Below are positions 36,331-47,020 of a DNA stretch of 64,000 nt, one piece after another; positions within the stretch are counted from its first letter, which is position 1, and each line of letters begins with the position of its first letter. Where the stretch lies: contig JBDTLT010000008.1 of assembly GCA_039934635.1 (NCBI GenBank), forward strand, positions 1 through 64,000, in the 5' to 3' direction. The notes below the pieces were generated by a model. It made no database searches. It was given only the letters and a program-made list of their open reading frames with translations, and had not been told where the DNA came from. Source of the stretch: DATLFA01 sp039934635. Its GTDB lineage: Bacteria > Actinomycetota > Acidimicrobiia > Acidimicrobiales > WLNW01. The translations under genes and the position numbers were made by a program.

Positions 36331-37743
36331 ATGGCGAAAGCACCGATCCTCACTCCGCAGGCCGATGACTTTCCCGCGTGGTATCAAGACGTCGTCGCCA
36401 AGGCAGAGCTCGCCGAAAATGGCCCCGTGCGCGGCACGATGGTCATTCGCCCCTACGGCTACGGCATCTGGGAAGGCATGCAAGCGGCCATGGACGCGCG
36501 GATCAAGGCCGCGGGCGCGGCCAACGTCTATTTCCCGCTGTTCATCCCCGAGTCGTTCCTGCGCAAAGAAGCCGAACACGTCGAAGGCTTTTCGCCCGAG
36601 CTGGCGGTCGTCACGCACGCGGGCGGCAAAGAGCTCGACGAACCGGTTGTCGTGCGCCCCACGAGCGAAACACTGTTCAACACATATTTCACCAAATGGA
36701 TCCAGAGCTATCGCGACCTGCCGCTGCTGCTGAACCAGTGGGCCAACGTGGTGCGCTGGGAGCTGCGCCCCCGGGTCTTCCTGCGCACGACCGAGTTCCT
36801 CTGGCAAGAAGGTCACACCGCGCACGCCACCGAGTCCGACGGCCGCGCCTACGCGCTCAAGATCCTCCACGAGGTTTACGAAGACTTCATGCTCAACGTG
36901 CTCGCCATCCCCGTGCATGTCGGCGCGAAGACGCGCAAAGAGCGATTCGCCGGTGCGACGTTCACCTATTGCCTCGAGGCCATGATGGGCGACGGCAAGG
37001 CGCTGCAGATGGGTACGTCGCACGAGCTCGGGCAGAACTTCGCGCGCGCCTTCGACACCACGTTCCTCGACGACAAGGGCGAGCAACAGCTGGTGTGGAC
37101 CACATCGTGGGGCACGTCGACGCGTATGGTGGGCGGGCTGATCATGGCCCATGGTGACGACAACGGTTTGCGCGTACCTCCCTCGCTCGCACCGCACCAG
37201 ATCGTCGTGCTGCTCGTGCGCGACGAGCCCGATACCAACGCCGCGGCCGAGCGCTTGACCAAAGAGCTGCGCGACACCGGTGTACGGGTTGAGCTCGACA
37301 ACAAGGTGTCCGCGTCGTTCGGTCGACGCGTGACCGATTGGGAGATCAAGGGTGTGCCACTGCGCGTCGAAGTCGGTCCGCGCGATCTCGCCAACGGTGT
37401 GGTTACGGTCGCCCGGCGGGACACCGGCGAAAAGTCCACGATCCCCTTGGGCGAGTTCGCGGGGCAAGCGGCAGCGCTCCTGACCGAGATCCAAGCCTCA
37501 ATGTTTGCCCAAGCCGTCGCGCGTCGCGACGCCCGCACCGTCGAAGTGACCTCCGTGGCCGAGGCGGTCGATGCGGCGGCAACGGGCTTCGCCCGCATTT
37601 CTTGGGATGTGGTCGGCGAAGCCGGCGAGACCGAACTCAACCGCCACGCGGTGTCCGTGCGTTGCCTCCAGCGGGCCGACGGGCAGGTCCCGACGTCACA
37701 GGACGAGCCGGGGCTCGTGGCCATCGTCGCCCGCTCGTACTGA
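36331..37743 (+). CDS. proS: Prolyl-tRNA synthetase, archaeal/eukaryotic type
   Basis: A 470-residue class II synthetase. It lacks the roughly 180-residue INS editing domain of the E. coli type and has the extra C-terminal zinc-like domain, ending in the Tyr typical of the T. thermophilus type (ARSY). Motif 2 is LRPRVFLRTTEFLWQEGHTAH and motif 3 TSWGTSTRMVGGLIMAHGDDNGLRVPP. Because the editing domain is absent, misacylated Ala- or Cys-tRNA(Pro) would need a separate editor. Confidence 0.95.
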   Translation: MAKAPILTPQADDFPAWYQDVVAKAELAENGPVRGTMVIRPYGYGIWEGMQAAMDARIKAAGAANVYFPLFIPESFLRKEAEHVEGFSPELAVVTHAGGKELDEPVVVRPTSETLFNTYFTKWIQSYRDLPLLLNQWANVVRWELRPRVFLRTTEFLWQEGHTAHATESDGRAYALKILHEVYEDFMLNVLAIPVHVGAKTRKERFAGATFTYCLEAMMGDGKALQMGTSHELGQNFARAFDTTFLDDKGEQQLVWTTSWGTSTRMVGGLIMAHGDDNGLRVPPSLAPHQIVVLLVRDEPDTNAAAERLTKELRDTGVRVELDNKVSASFGRRVTDWEIKGVPLRVEVGPRDLANGVVTVARRDTGEKSTIPLGEFAGQAAALLTEIQASMFAQAVARRDARTVEVTSVAEAVDAAATGFARISWDVVGEAGETELNRHAVSVRCLQRADGQVPTSQDEPGLVAIVARSY

Positions 37744-37795
37744 GGCGGGCGATCGCGCCCGCGAAGGGGCGGCGGGAGTCCTTCGCCTGGGCAGA

Positions 37796-37801
37796 TATAC
37801 T
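37796..37801 (+). promoter_or_regulatory. Putative -10 hexamer TATACT of the rimP–nusA–infB operon
   Basis: TATACT, the closest match to consensus seen in the window, lies 120 bases before rimP and gives a leader of roughly 110 bases. The -35 region is not recognisable. Confidence 0.45.
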
Positions 37802-37834
37802 TCCCCGCGCACAACGGCCATTCGTTCTCGAGCG

Positions 37835-37860
37835 AAGGCGTGGGCTTCGGCCCACGCCTT
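37835..37860 (+). terminator. UUCG-tetraloop hairpin in the rimP leader
   Basis: An 11-bp perfect stem, AAGGCGTGGGC with its complement, is closed by a C(UUCG)G tetraloop, an exceptionally stable RNA fold. It is followed by TCGTTTCG, a weak T-rich stretch. It lies downstream of the putative -10, so it would form in the leader of the nusA operon and could act as an attenuator. It could also be the proS terminator. Confidence 0.65.
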
Positions 37861-37921
37861 TCGTTTCGTCGGGCGCCGGCCGTACGAACGACGATCGAAC
37901 ATCGACCAGGAGGTGGAGCAA

Positions 37922-38431
37922 ATGGGAATTGTCGAACGAGTCAACCAACTCGTCGAGCCGATCTGCGCGGACCTGGGTGTCGATCTCTTCGACGTCGACC
38001 ACGCCGGCGGCATCTTGCGCGTCACCGTCGAGCGCGAAGGCGGTGTCGACATCGGCACCATCGGCCTCATCACCCGCGAGCTGTCTCGCGCACTCGATCA
38101 CGATGACCCCATTCCCGGTCGCTACACGCTCGAAGTATCGAGCCCCGGCCTCGAGCGTCCGTTGCGGCGTCAGCCACACTTCGTTCGTTCGGTCGGCGCG
38201 CGCATCAAGGTCAAGACGAAACCGCACGTCGAGGGTGAGCGTCGTCTCGAAGGCACGCTCGCGGCGGCGGGCGACGACGGTATCCAACTCGTCGGCGACG
38301 ACGGCACGACGCGCTCGCTCGCGTACGAAGACATCGAACGGGCCAACACGATTTTCGAGTGGGGTCCGGCTCCCAAGCCCGGGAAGAAACCGGGCAAAGC
38401 CTCGGCAACGAAGAAGGCGGTGCATGCATGA
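37922..38431 (+). CDS. rimP: Ribosome maturation factor RimP
   Basis: A 169-residue factor for 30S assembly. Conserved are LFDVDHAGGILRVTVE and the segment YTLEVSSPGLERPLRR. The C-terminus has an extra Lys-rich tail. The ATG at 37922 follows CAGGAGGTGGAG. The stop overlaps nusA by four bases (ATGA). Confidence 0.94.
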   Translation: MGIVERVNQLVEPICADLGVDLFDVDHAGGILRVTVEREGGVDIGTIGLITRELSRALDHDDPIPGRYTLEVSSPGLERPLRRQPHFVRSVGARIKVKTKPHVEGERRLEGTLAAAGDDGIQLVGDDGTTRSLAYEDIERANTIFEWGPAPKPGKKPGKASATKKAVHA

Positions 38432-39534
38432 ACGTCGACCTAGAAGCGCTTGGCGCGCTCGCGGCAGAAAAAGGCATCTCGGTCGATACGTTGCTCGCGG
38501 CGCTGGCCGACGCGCTCGAGTCGGCCTACAAGCGCATGCCCGGAGCGTCGGAGTACGCCTACGTCACAATTGATCCGGATACCGGGGAAATCCGCGTCTT
38601 CGCGCAAGAGCTCGACGAAGAGGGCGAGCCCGTCGGCGACGAGTTCGATGTCACGCCGAAAGATTTCGGTCGCATCGCCGCGCAGACGTTCCGTCAGGTG
38701 ATGACGCAGCGCATTCGCGAAGCCGAACGTGAGCTCAAGTACGAAGAGTACGCGGGCCGCGAAGGCGACATCGTCACGGGCATCATCCAACAGAGCGACT
38801 CGCGCTACACGTTGCTCGACCTCGGTCGCGTCGAAGCGTTGCTGCCGCAAGCCGAGCAGGTTCCCTACGAACGGCCCGAGCCCAACAGCCGCGTCAAGGC
38901 GTACATCGTCGAAGTGCGCCGCACGGCCAAAGGTCCGCAGATCGTCGTCAGCCGCACCCATCCCGGTTTGATCAAACGCCTCTTCGAACTCGAAGTCCCC
39001 GAGATCGCCGACGGTGTCGTCGAGATCCGGGCGTGCGCGCGCGAACCGGGCCATCGCACCAAGATCGCGGTTTACTCCAACGACCCCAACGTCGACCCCG
39101 TCGGCGCCTGCGTCGGCGCGCGCGGCGCTCGCGTTCGTCAGGTCGTCAACGAGTTGCGCGGTGAGAAGATCGACATCGTGCCCTTCAGCGACGATCCGGC
39201 CGACTTCGTGGCCAAGGCCCTCTCACCGGCCAAGGTCCGACAAGTCAACATCGATGAGGTCACCGGTACCGCCGAAGTAATCGTTCCCGACCAGGCCCTC
39301 TCGTTGGCCATCGGCAAAGAGGGTCAAAACGCCCGGCTCGCGGCTCGCCTGACCGGGTGGCGCGTCGACATCAAGAGCGAAACCCAGATGACCGTCGAGG
39401 CCAACACCGTTTGGGCCGAGGGTGAGTGGGTTGTCGACCCCGAGACGGGTGAACAGGTCTGGAAATCGGCCGAAGGTGGCCCAGAGGTATCGGCCGTGGA
39501 GTACAAGACGATGGGGGAGAGTGGCGAAGGCTGA
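38428..39534 (+). CDS. nusA: Transcription termination/antitermination protein NusA
   Basis: A 368-residue RNA polymerase-binding factor. The N-terminal domain is followed by S1 (about 110-180, EGDIVTGIIQQSDSRYTLLDLG) and two KH domains (VGACVGARGARVRQVVNELRGEKID and LAIGKEGQNARLAARLTGWRVDI). It lacks the acidic repeats of the E. coli form, as normal for actinobacteria. It overlaps ylxR by 14 bases. Confidence 0.96.
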   Translation: MNVDLEALGALAAEKGISVDTLLAALADALESAYKRMPGASEYAYVTIDPDTGEIRVFAQELDEEGEPVGDEFDVTPKDFGRIAAQTFRQVMTQRIREAERELKYEEYAGREGDIVTGIIQQSDSRYTLLDLGRVEALLPQAEQVPYERPEPNSRVKAYIVEVRRTAKGPQIVVSRTHPGLIKRLFELEVPEIADGVVEIRACAREPGHRTKIAVYSNDPNVDPVGACVGARGARVRQVVNELRGEKIDIVPFSDDPADFVAKALSPAKVRQVNIDEVTGTAEVIVPDQALSLAIGKEGQNARLAARLTGWRVDIKSETQMTVEANTVWAEGEWVVDPETGEQVWKSAEGGPEVSAVEYKTMGESGEG

Positions 39535-39862
39535 CCCCGTCCGCACTTGTGTCGGTTGCCGCCGGTCGGGTTTCGCGCGCGAACTGGTCCGAATTACCCG
39601 TACGCTTGATGGTCGACTCGTGATCGGCGGTCCCTCACAGGGGCGCGGCGCATGGGTTGGGCCGGGGCCGGCATGCGCCGACTCTGCGATGACCGCACTA
39701 CGCAAGTTGTTCGGGCCATCGACTGCAAACGAATGGGGCTCTTTATGGCGAGCCTCCCAAGATGGGTCACAGGGGTCGGGGGCGCGTCCTCCGGCTTGGT
39801 GTCCCCGAACCGCAACAACAACCACTTCGTGCGACGCGGCCGAATCGTGCGAGGATAAGTAA
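39521..39862 (+). CDS. ylxR: YlxR family (DUF448) protein
   Basis: A 113-residue protein between nusA and infB. The first 65 residues match the family: RTCVGCRRSGFARELVRI, GRLVIGG and GRGAWVGPGPAC. The remaining 45 residues are Ser/Thr/Arg-rich and look unconserved. The GTG at 39521 overlaps the nusA end. Family members bind RNA or modulate RNase P in some bacteria. Confidence 0.85.
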   Translation: MAKADPVRTCVGCRRSGFARELVRITRTLDGRLVIGGPSQGRGAWVGPGPACADSAMTALRKLFGPSTANEWGSLWRASQDGSQGSGARPPAWCPRTATTTTSCDAAESCEDK

Positions 39863-39907
39863 AGCTCGGCCCGAACAAGAGCCAGCAGAGAAAGAAACGG
39901 GCACCAC

Positions 39908-42823
<2,916 letters not shown>

Positions 42824-42853
42824 GCAGCCCGATCCAGCTGGCACAATTCGGGG

Positions 42854-43141
42854 GTGCATGTGTTGGCCCTCGCCCTCGAACTTCATATCCCGGAGACCCA
42901 CTCGCTCAAAGAAAAGCGATCGGTGCTGCGGCCGCTGCTCGACGGTTTGCGCAACCGTCACGCAGTCGCGGTCGCCGAGACGGCACATCAAGACAAATGG
43001 CAACGCGCCGAAATCGGCATCGTGGCGGTATCGAGCAGCGCAACGCTCGTGGCGCAGATCGTCGACGACGCCGAGCGGTTCGTGTGGTCGTTTCCCGAGT
43101 TCGAAGTCATCGACGCTCGCCGATTGTGGCTGGAGGATTAG
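42854..43141 (+). CDS. DUF503 family protein (YlxP-like)
   Basis: A 95-residue protein between infB and rbfA, the standard location of the DUF503 family. It has the N-terminal HVLALALELHIPETHSLKEKRSVLRPLL and HAVAVAETAHQDKWQRAEIGIVAV. The function is not firmly established; a link with ribosome maturation is inferred from context. It starts with GTG, and its stop is directly followed by the rbfA ATG. Confidence 0.88.
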   Translation: MHVLALALELHIPETHSLKEKRSVLRPLLDGLRNRHAVAVAETAHQDKWQRAEIGIVAVSSSATLVAQIVDDAERFVWSFPEFEVIDARRLWLED

Positions 43142-43504
43142 ATGGGTAACAAGCGTGGCTATGAACGAACCGACCGAGTCAACGAGTTGCTGCGCGAGAT
43201 CATCGCGGAGCAGCTGACCAGAGAAGACGAAGAAGGTCTGGAGTTCGTGACGATCACGGCGGTCGACGTCGACCGTGAGTTCGAAAAGGCGCGGGTGTAC
43301 TACACGACCGTCGACGGCGAAGACGAGAGTCCCGATGTCGTCAGCGCGCTCGAGCGGTTCCGCACCAAAGCGAGGCGGGCGGTGGGCCAGCAAGCGCGCA
43401 TCCGCAAGACGCCCGATCTCGAGTTCCTGCCCGACGATGTGCAACGCAGCGCCGAGCGGATCGAGACGATCCTCAAGCAGCTGCACACCGACGACAGTGA
43501 CTGA
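43142..43504 (+). CDS. rbfA: 30S ribosome-binding factor RbfA
   Basis: A 120-residue KH-fold cold-shock factor for 16S rRNA 5'-end maturation. It shows RVNELLREIIAEQL, VTITAVDVDREFEKARVYYT and a C-terminal LPDDVQRSAERIETILKQL. It begins at the base after the preceding stop and overlaps truB by eight bases. Confidence 0.95.
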   Translation: MGNKRGYERTDRVNELLREIIAEQLTREDEEGLEFVTITAVDVDREFEKARVYYTTVDGEDESPDVVSALERFRTKARRAVGQQARIRKTPDLEFLPDDVQRSAERIETILKQLHTDDSD

Positions 43505-44357
43505 CGGCTTCGCGATCGTCGACAAGCCCGCGGGAATGACGTCGCACGACGTCGTCGGGCGGGCCCGCAAGCAGTTGAGCGAGCGTCGCATCGGCCACGC
43601 CGGCACACTCGACCCCGATGCCACCGGCGTGTTGTTGTTGGGCATCGGTCGCGCGACGCGCCTGTTGCAATTCTTGTCCGGTAGCGACAAGACCTATGTC
43701 GCCGAGATCGAGCTCGGCATCGAGACCGACACGCTCGATGCGGCCGGCGTCGTCACCGCCACCCACGACATGCGCTCGGTCACGGCCGACGATGTCGTCG
43801 CTGCCGCGGCGCACTTCGTCGGCGACATCGACCAGATACCCCCGATGGTGTCGGCGATCAAGATCGACGGCCGGCGCCTGCACGAGCTGGCCCGAGAAGG
43901 CATCGAGATCGAGCGGCCGGCCCGGCACGTGCACGTCGCCCGCTTTGACATCAGTCCCGTGGGCCCCCTCGTCTACGGCGCGGAGATCGACTGCTCGTCC
44001 GGCACCTACATCCGTTCGCTCGCGGCGGATCTCGGTCGGGCATTGGGCGGCGGCGCGCATCTGCGAAGGTTGCGCCGCACGCGCGTGGGCCATTTCGGCA
44101 TCGACGAAGCCTGCCCGCTCGACGCGCTCGAGGTGCGGCCGATGATCGACGCCATGCGCGGTACGCCGACCGTGGCGGTCGACGAGGCGATGGTCGCGCT
44201 CATCCGCAATGGGCGGGTGTTCGGCCGCGCCGACCTCGGCGTGGGTAGCGGCGCCGGGCCCTGGAGCGTGGTGTCGGCGACGGGCGAACTGGTCGCCGTC
44301 TATGCGTCACACGGCCCGGAACGGGTCAAACCCACGGTGGTGCTGGTACCGTCGTGA
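43497..44357 (+). CDS. truB: tRNA pseudouridine-55 synthase TruB
   Basis: A 286-residue enzyme that makes the T-loop pseudouridine. The catalytic Asp is in GHAGTLDPDATGVLLLGIGRATR, with the early KPAGMTSHDVV motif and GTYIRSLAADLG present. The GTG at 43497 overlaps rbfA by eight bases. The 43 bases to ribF contain AGGGGAG, its ribosome site. Confidence 0.95.
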   Translation: MTDGFAIVDKPAGMTSHDVVGRARKQLSERRIGHAGTLDPDATGVLLLGIGRATRLLQFLSGSDKTYVAEIELGIETDTLDAAGVVTATHDMRSVTADDVVAAAAHFVGDIDQIPPMVSAIKIDGRRLHELAREGIEIERPARHVHVARFDISPVGPLVYGAEIDCSSGTYIRSLAADLGRALGGGAHLRRLRRTRVGHFGIDEACPLDALEVRPMIDAMRGTPTVAVDEAMVALIRNGRVFGRADLGVGSGAGPWSVVSATGELVAVYASHGPERVKPTVVLVPS

Positions 44358-44400
44358 CGCTGGCCAGGCCAGCCGAGCGTGATTCCAGCAGGGGAGCGCG

Positions 44401-45345
44401 ATGAAGGTCATTCACGATGGTGATCCGGGGCTCGGCCCGCGCGAGAGCAGCGTCGTGTCGATCGGCACCTTCGACGGTGTGCACCTGGGTCACCAGCACG
44501 TCCTGCGGCAACTGCGCACCGAGGCCGAGGCCCGCGATGTCCTGTCGGCGGTCGTGACCTTCGACGTCCACCCGGCACTGGTGCTGCGACCCGAGAACGC
44601 ACCCAAGATCCTCATGTCGCTCGATCAAAAGATCGAGTTGCTCGACGCCAACGGTGTCGACGTGGTCTATGTCGTGCACTTCGACCACGACCGCTCGCTC
44701 ACCACCTCCGACGACTTCGTGCGGCAGGTCTTCGGCGACGCGCTGCACGCAAAGGCCGTGGTGGTCGGGGAAGACTTCCATTTCGGACGCAACCGCGAAG
44801 GCAACATCGAGCGGCTGCGGGCAATGGGCGAAAAGCTGGGCTTCGAGGTCGACGGGTTGGAGCTGATCCGCCACGAAGTGGCCGCGCGCGAGCCGGTCAG
44901 CTCCACCGCAATTCGCCGCGCGCTGGCGGGCGGCGATGTCGCGGCTGCCGCGGCGATGCTCGGGCGGCCCTACGAAGTGCGAGGCGTCGTTGCTCGGGGC
45001 GACGAGCGCGGGCGCACGATCGGTTTTCCCACGGCGAACATCCCGGTGTCCAAACAGATGGCATGGCCCGCCGACGCCGTCTACGCCGGTTGGTACACCC
45101 GAGCCAACGGCCAAGTGTTTCCGTGCGCGATCAATATCGGTCGGCGGCCGACGTTCTACGAACACGCAGAGCAGTCGCTGCTCGAGGCCCACCTGATCGA
45201 CTTCGACGACGACCTCTACGGTGAGACCGCCCGTGTGAGCTTCGTCGACTTCTTGCGGAGCGAACAGCGTTTCGCCGGCATCGACGCACTCAGCGCGCAG
45301 CTCAAGCGCGACGTGCAACACGCGCGCGAAGTACTCGGCGTCTGA
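44401..45345 (+). CDS. ribF: Bifunctional riboflavin kinase/FAD synthetase
   Basis: A 314-residue enzyme that makes FMN and FAD from riboflavin. The N-terminal FAD synthetase has IGTFDGVHLGHQHVL and STAIRRALAGGDVAAA. The C-terminal kinase has GRTIGFPTANI, and NIGRRPTF with the Glu-containing segment after it. In many actinobacteria rpsO follows; here a 462-base gene-free region follows instead. Confidence 0.96.
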   Translation: MKVIHDGDPGLGPRESSVVSIGTFDGVHLGHQHVLRQLRTEAEARDVLSAVVTFDVHPALVLRPENAPKILMSLDQKIELLDANGVDVVYVVHFDHDRSLTTSDDFVRQVFGDALHAKAVVVGEDFHFGRNREGNIERLRAMGEKLGFEVDGLELIRHEVAAREPVSSTAIRRALAGGDVAAAAAMLGRPYEVRGVVARGDERGRTIGFPTANIPVSKQMAWPADAVYAGWYTRANGQVFPCAINIGRRPTFYEHAEQSLLEAHLIDFDDDLYGETARVSFVDFLRSEQRFAGIDALSAQLKRDVQHAREVLGV

Positions 45346-45368
45346 GTAGGGCGGCTTTCGGGCGCGCA

Positions 45369-45409
45369 GACCACCGTCGGTGGGAAAGGTTCGCCCGCGG
45401 GCGAGTGTT
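45369..45409 (+). repeat. 41-bp direct repeat, copy 1, with two internal palindromes
   Basis: Identical over 41 bases with 45703-45743. Each copy holds CCACCGTCGGTGG and CGCCCGCGGGCG, two back-to-back stems separated by GAAAGGTT-like sequence, followed by AGTGTT. It resembles bacterial REP-type elements in design. Confidence 0.9.
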
Positions 45410-45482
45410 TGCCACGGCGAGTGATGTGGCTCGGCGCTCGGGCGTTTCGAGCCCACCTACCCCGGTGTTCGTTCCCGTTTTG

Positions 45483-45520
45483 TGACCAGTGTTGACGAAG
45501 TTGACCAGTGTTGACGAAGT
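45483..45520 (+). repeat. 19-bp perfect tandem duplication with TGAC boxes
   Basis: Two exact copies of a 19-base unit, TGACCAGTGTTGACGAAGT. TGAC occurs at 45484-area positions 45483, 45493, 45502 and 45512, that is at spacings of 10, 9 and 10 bases, about one helical turn. This is the layout of a direct-repeat operator. Confidence 0.85.
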
Positions 45521-45588
45521 CGCGTTGGTTGAAACATTTGCGGCGCGCTTGCGGCCCTCGTTCGTTGTCTCACCCCCTGTTTATGCTG

Positions 45589-45604
45589 CAAGCGCGAGCG
45601 CTTG
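45589..45604. promoter_or_regulatory. 16-bp palindrome, operator-like
   Basis: CAAGCGCGAGCGCTTG has perfect 7-base half-sites around GA. Size and symmetry fit a helix-turn-helix dimer operator of the LacI type, but no such regulator is encoded nearby. Confidence 0.5.
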
Positions 45605-45676
45605 TGCCCGTGTCACGGCCACTTCGAGAGAGACCATTGCGTGAGAGAGGGGCCGAGTTGCAGAGAGCCCGCGAGT

Positions 45677-45699
45677 GCGGCTGACCGATATTCAGCCGC
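45677..45699. repeat. Short inverted repeat
   Basis: 8-bp arms GCGGCTGA/TCAGCCGC around a 7-base loop, immediately before the second 41-bp repeat. Confidence 0.6.
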
Positions 45700-45702
45700 G
45701 TC

Positions 45703-45743
45703 GACCACCGTCGGTGGGAAAGGTTCGCCCGCGGGCGAGTGTT
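45703..45743 (+). repeat. 41-bp direct repeat, copy 2
   Basis: Identical to 45369-45409; similarity continues weakly into the following CACGG. The copies are in the same orientation, 334 bases apart. Confidence 0.9.
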
Positions 45744-45795
45744 GGTCACGGTACGTGAGAGTTGGCGGCCGGCGGCGGCCGCGGGTGGGTCGCGT

Positions 45796-45801
45796 TAGCG
45801 T
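45796..45801 (+). promoter_or_regulatory. Putative -10 hexamer TAGCGT before the phosphatase gene
   Basis: TAGCGT ends 6 bases before the GTG at 45808, a leaderless arrangement identical in hexamer to that at 3491. Confidence 0.42.
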
Positions 45802-45807
45802 TCGGCC

Positions 45808-46419
45808 GTGCTGATCTTCCTGCGCCATGGCCGCACGGCGTACAACGCCGAGGGGCGCCTGCAAGGGCAGTACGACTCGCCTCTCGACGACGTGGGCTGG
45901 CAACAGGCCAAGGCCGTGGGTGTACATCTGCGGGAGCACTACGACGTCGTGCGCGTGGTCACGAGTGCAATGACGCGCACCCGCCAGACCGTCGAGGCCG
46001 CGGGGCTGTTGCACCTGCCGACGACGGTCGATGATCGGTGGCGCGAAATCGACTTCGGCGCGTATGACCAACGGCGTATCCAAGACGTGAACGTCGACCT
46101 CGGCGCGAAGTGGGCCGAGGATCCCGAATGGACACCCGACGGTGGGGCCGAATCGATCGCCACGTTGCATCGTCGCATCGGTGCGGCGCTCGTCGATGTG
46201 TTGGCGGCCCACGATGGCAGCGCGCCGGGCTCCGCGACCGTCGTGGTGTCGCACGCGACGCCGATCAAGTCGGCGATCGCCCATGTGGCGCTGGGCGGCC
46301 CCCCGATGATCCTGCGGTTGCAGATCGGGTTGGCATCGGTGTCGACGGTGGCCCGCCACCGGGGAGTATCGGTGTTGACTTCGTTCAACGAGCGCCCGTT
46401 CGCACCGGCGCTGCGCTGA
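45808..46419 (+). CDS. Histidine phosphatase family protein (phosphoglycerate mutase-like)
   Basis: A 203-residue member of the two-histidine phosphatase superfamily. The phospho-His motif is LRHGRTAYN at the N-terminus and the second His is in VVSHATPI; the acidic residue is in WREIDFGAYDQ. Members are mutases or phosphatases with very different substrates, so the role is open. It is the only gene between the repeat region and the GntR operator. Confidence 0.87.
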   Translation: MLIFLRHGRTAYNAEGRLQGQYDSPLDDVGWQQAKAVGVHLREHYDVVRVVTSAMTRTRQTVEAAGLLHLPTTVDDRWREIDFGAYDQRRIQDVNVDLGAKWAEDPEWTPDGGAESIATLHRRIGAALVDVLAAHDGSAPGSATVVVSHATPIKSAIAHVALGGPPMILRLQIGLASVSTVARHRGVSVLTSFNERPFAPALR

Positions 46420-46439
46420 TCGCTCCCCGCGAACTTCGC

Positions 46440-46460
46440 TATGGTCTGACCATCAGACCG
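46440..46460 (+). promoter_or_regulatory. GntR-type operator over a -10 hexamer, copy 1
   Basis: A 21-base segment starting TATGGTC and containing the perfect palindrome TGGTCTGACCA (46442-46452), then ATCAGACC/TCAGACCG. It matches the TNGTNNNACNA pattern of FadR-type GntR operators. The first six bases, TATGGT, fit the -10 pattern used elsewhere in this window, so a bound repressor would block the polymerase. It lies 56 bases before the VOC–GntR operon. The same segment recurs at 58175-58195 with one difference. Confidence 0.75.
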
Positions 46461-46516
46461 CGTCGCGAGCGCGGGCGGATGACCGTTGACCGGTGATCGG
46501 TTGGGCAGGAGAAGCG

Positions 46517-47020
46517 ATGGCGATCTTGGGGTTGAACCACGCGGTGCTCTACGTGCGCGACGCGCGGCGCTCGAGCCGTTTCTACGAAGAGGTGCTCGGC
46601 TTCGTGCCGGTCATCGAAGATGCCGCGGGCCGGTACGCGTTCTTGCGCGCTCCCGCGTCGGTGAACCATCACGACATCGCGTTCTTCAGCATCGGTGCGG
46701 GCGCAAGCGATTCCGCCGCGGGCCGCACGACGGTCGGCCTGTATCACATCGCGTGGGCCGTGCCGACGATCGACGAGTTGATGCAGATGCGCGAGAAGCT
46801 GATCGCGGCGGGTGCCCTCGGCGGCGAGAGCGACCACGGGGTCAACAAGAGCCTGTACGCGCACGATCCCGACGGCCTCGAGTTCGAGGTGACCTACGTC
46901 GTGCCGCCGGAATACTGGGGCGACGAAGAACACGCCGCGATCGTGCGCCCACTCGATCTCGAGGCCGAGCGAACGCGTTTCGCCGGCGTCGTGAGCCATG
47001 TCGGATCGGCCCGTCCGTGA
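46517..47020 (+). CDS. VOC-superfamily metalloenzyme (glyoxalase/extradiol dioxygenase-like)
   Basis: A 167-residue protein with two beta-alpha-beta-beta-beta modules. The metal triad of the superfamily is intact: H8 (LNHAVLYVRD), H77 (GLYHIAW) and E124 (PDGLEFEV). It may be an extradiol dioxygenase, an isomerase or a glyoxalase. The ATG at 46517 has CAGGAGAAG upstream. It is the first gene of the catabolic operon; its stop overlaps the GntR gene start (GTGA). Confidence 0.85.
   Translation: MAILGLNHAVLYVRDARRSSRFYEEVLGFVPVIEDAAGRYAFLRAPASVNHHDIAFFSIGAGASDSAAGRTTVGLYHIAWAVPTIDELMQMREKLIAAGALGGESDHGVNKSLYAHDPDGLEFEVTYVVPPEYWGDEEHAAIVRPLDLEAERTRFAGVVSHVGSARP

Larger units (their letters stand above)
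45346..45807. other. Gene-free region with repeats and palindromes
   Basis: No convincing reading frame, tRNA or known RNA gene was seen in these 462 bases. They hold two copies of a 41-bp element (45369, 45703), a 19-bp tandem duplication (45483-45520), a 16-bp palindrome (45589-45604) and a small hairpin (45677-45699). It may encode a structured RNA, be a multi-site regulatory region, or be a relic of repeat elements. Confidence 0.7.

Noticed and set aside
45346..45807. A tRNA or the rpsO gene after ribF
   Set aside because: No cloverleaf with a T-loop was found, and no reading frame resembles S15.
46486..47016. A longer N-terminus for the GntR regulator
   Set aside because: The extension is Arg-rich shadow sequence of the VOC gene; the winged-helix domain begins right after the GTG at 47017.
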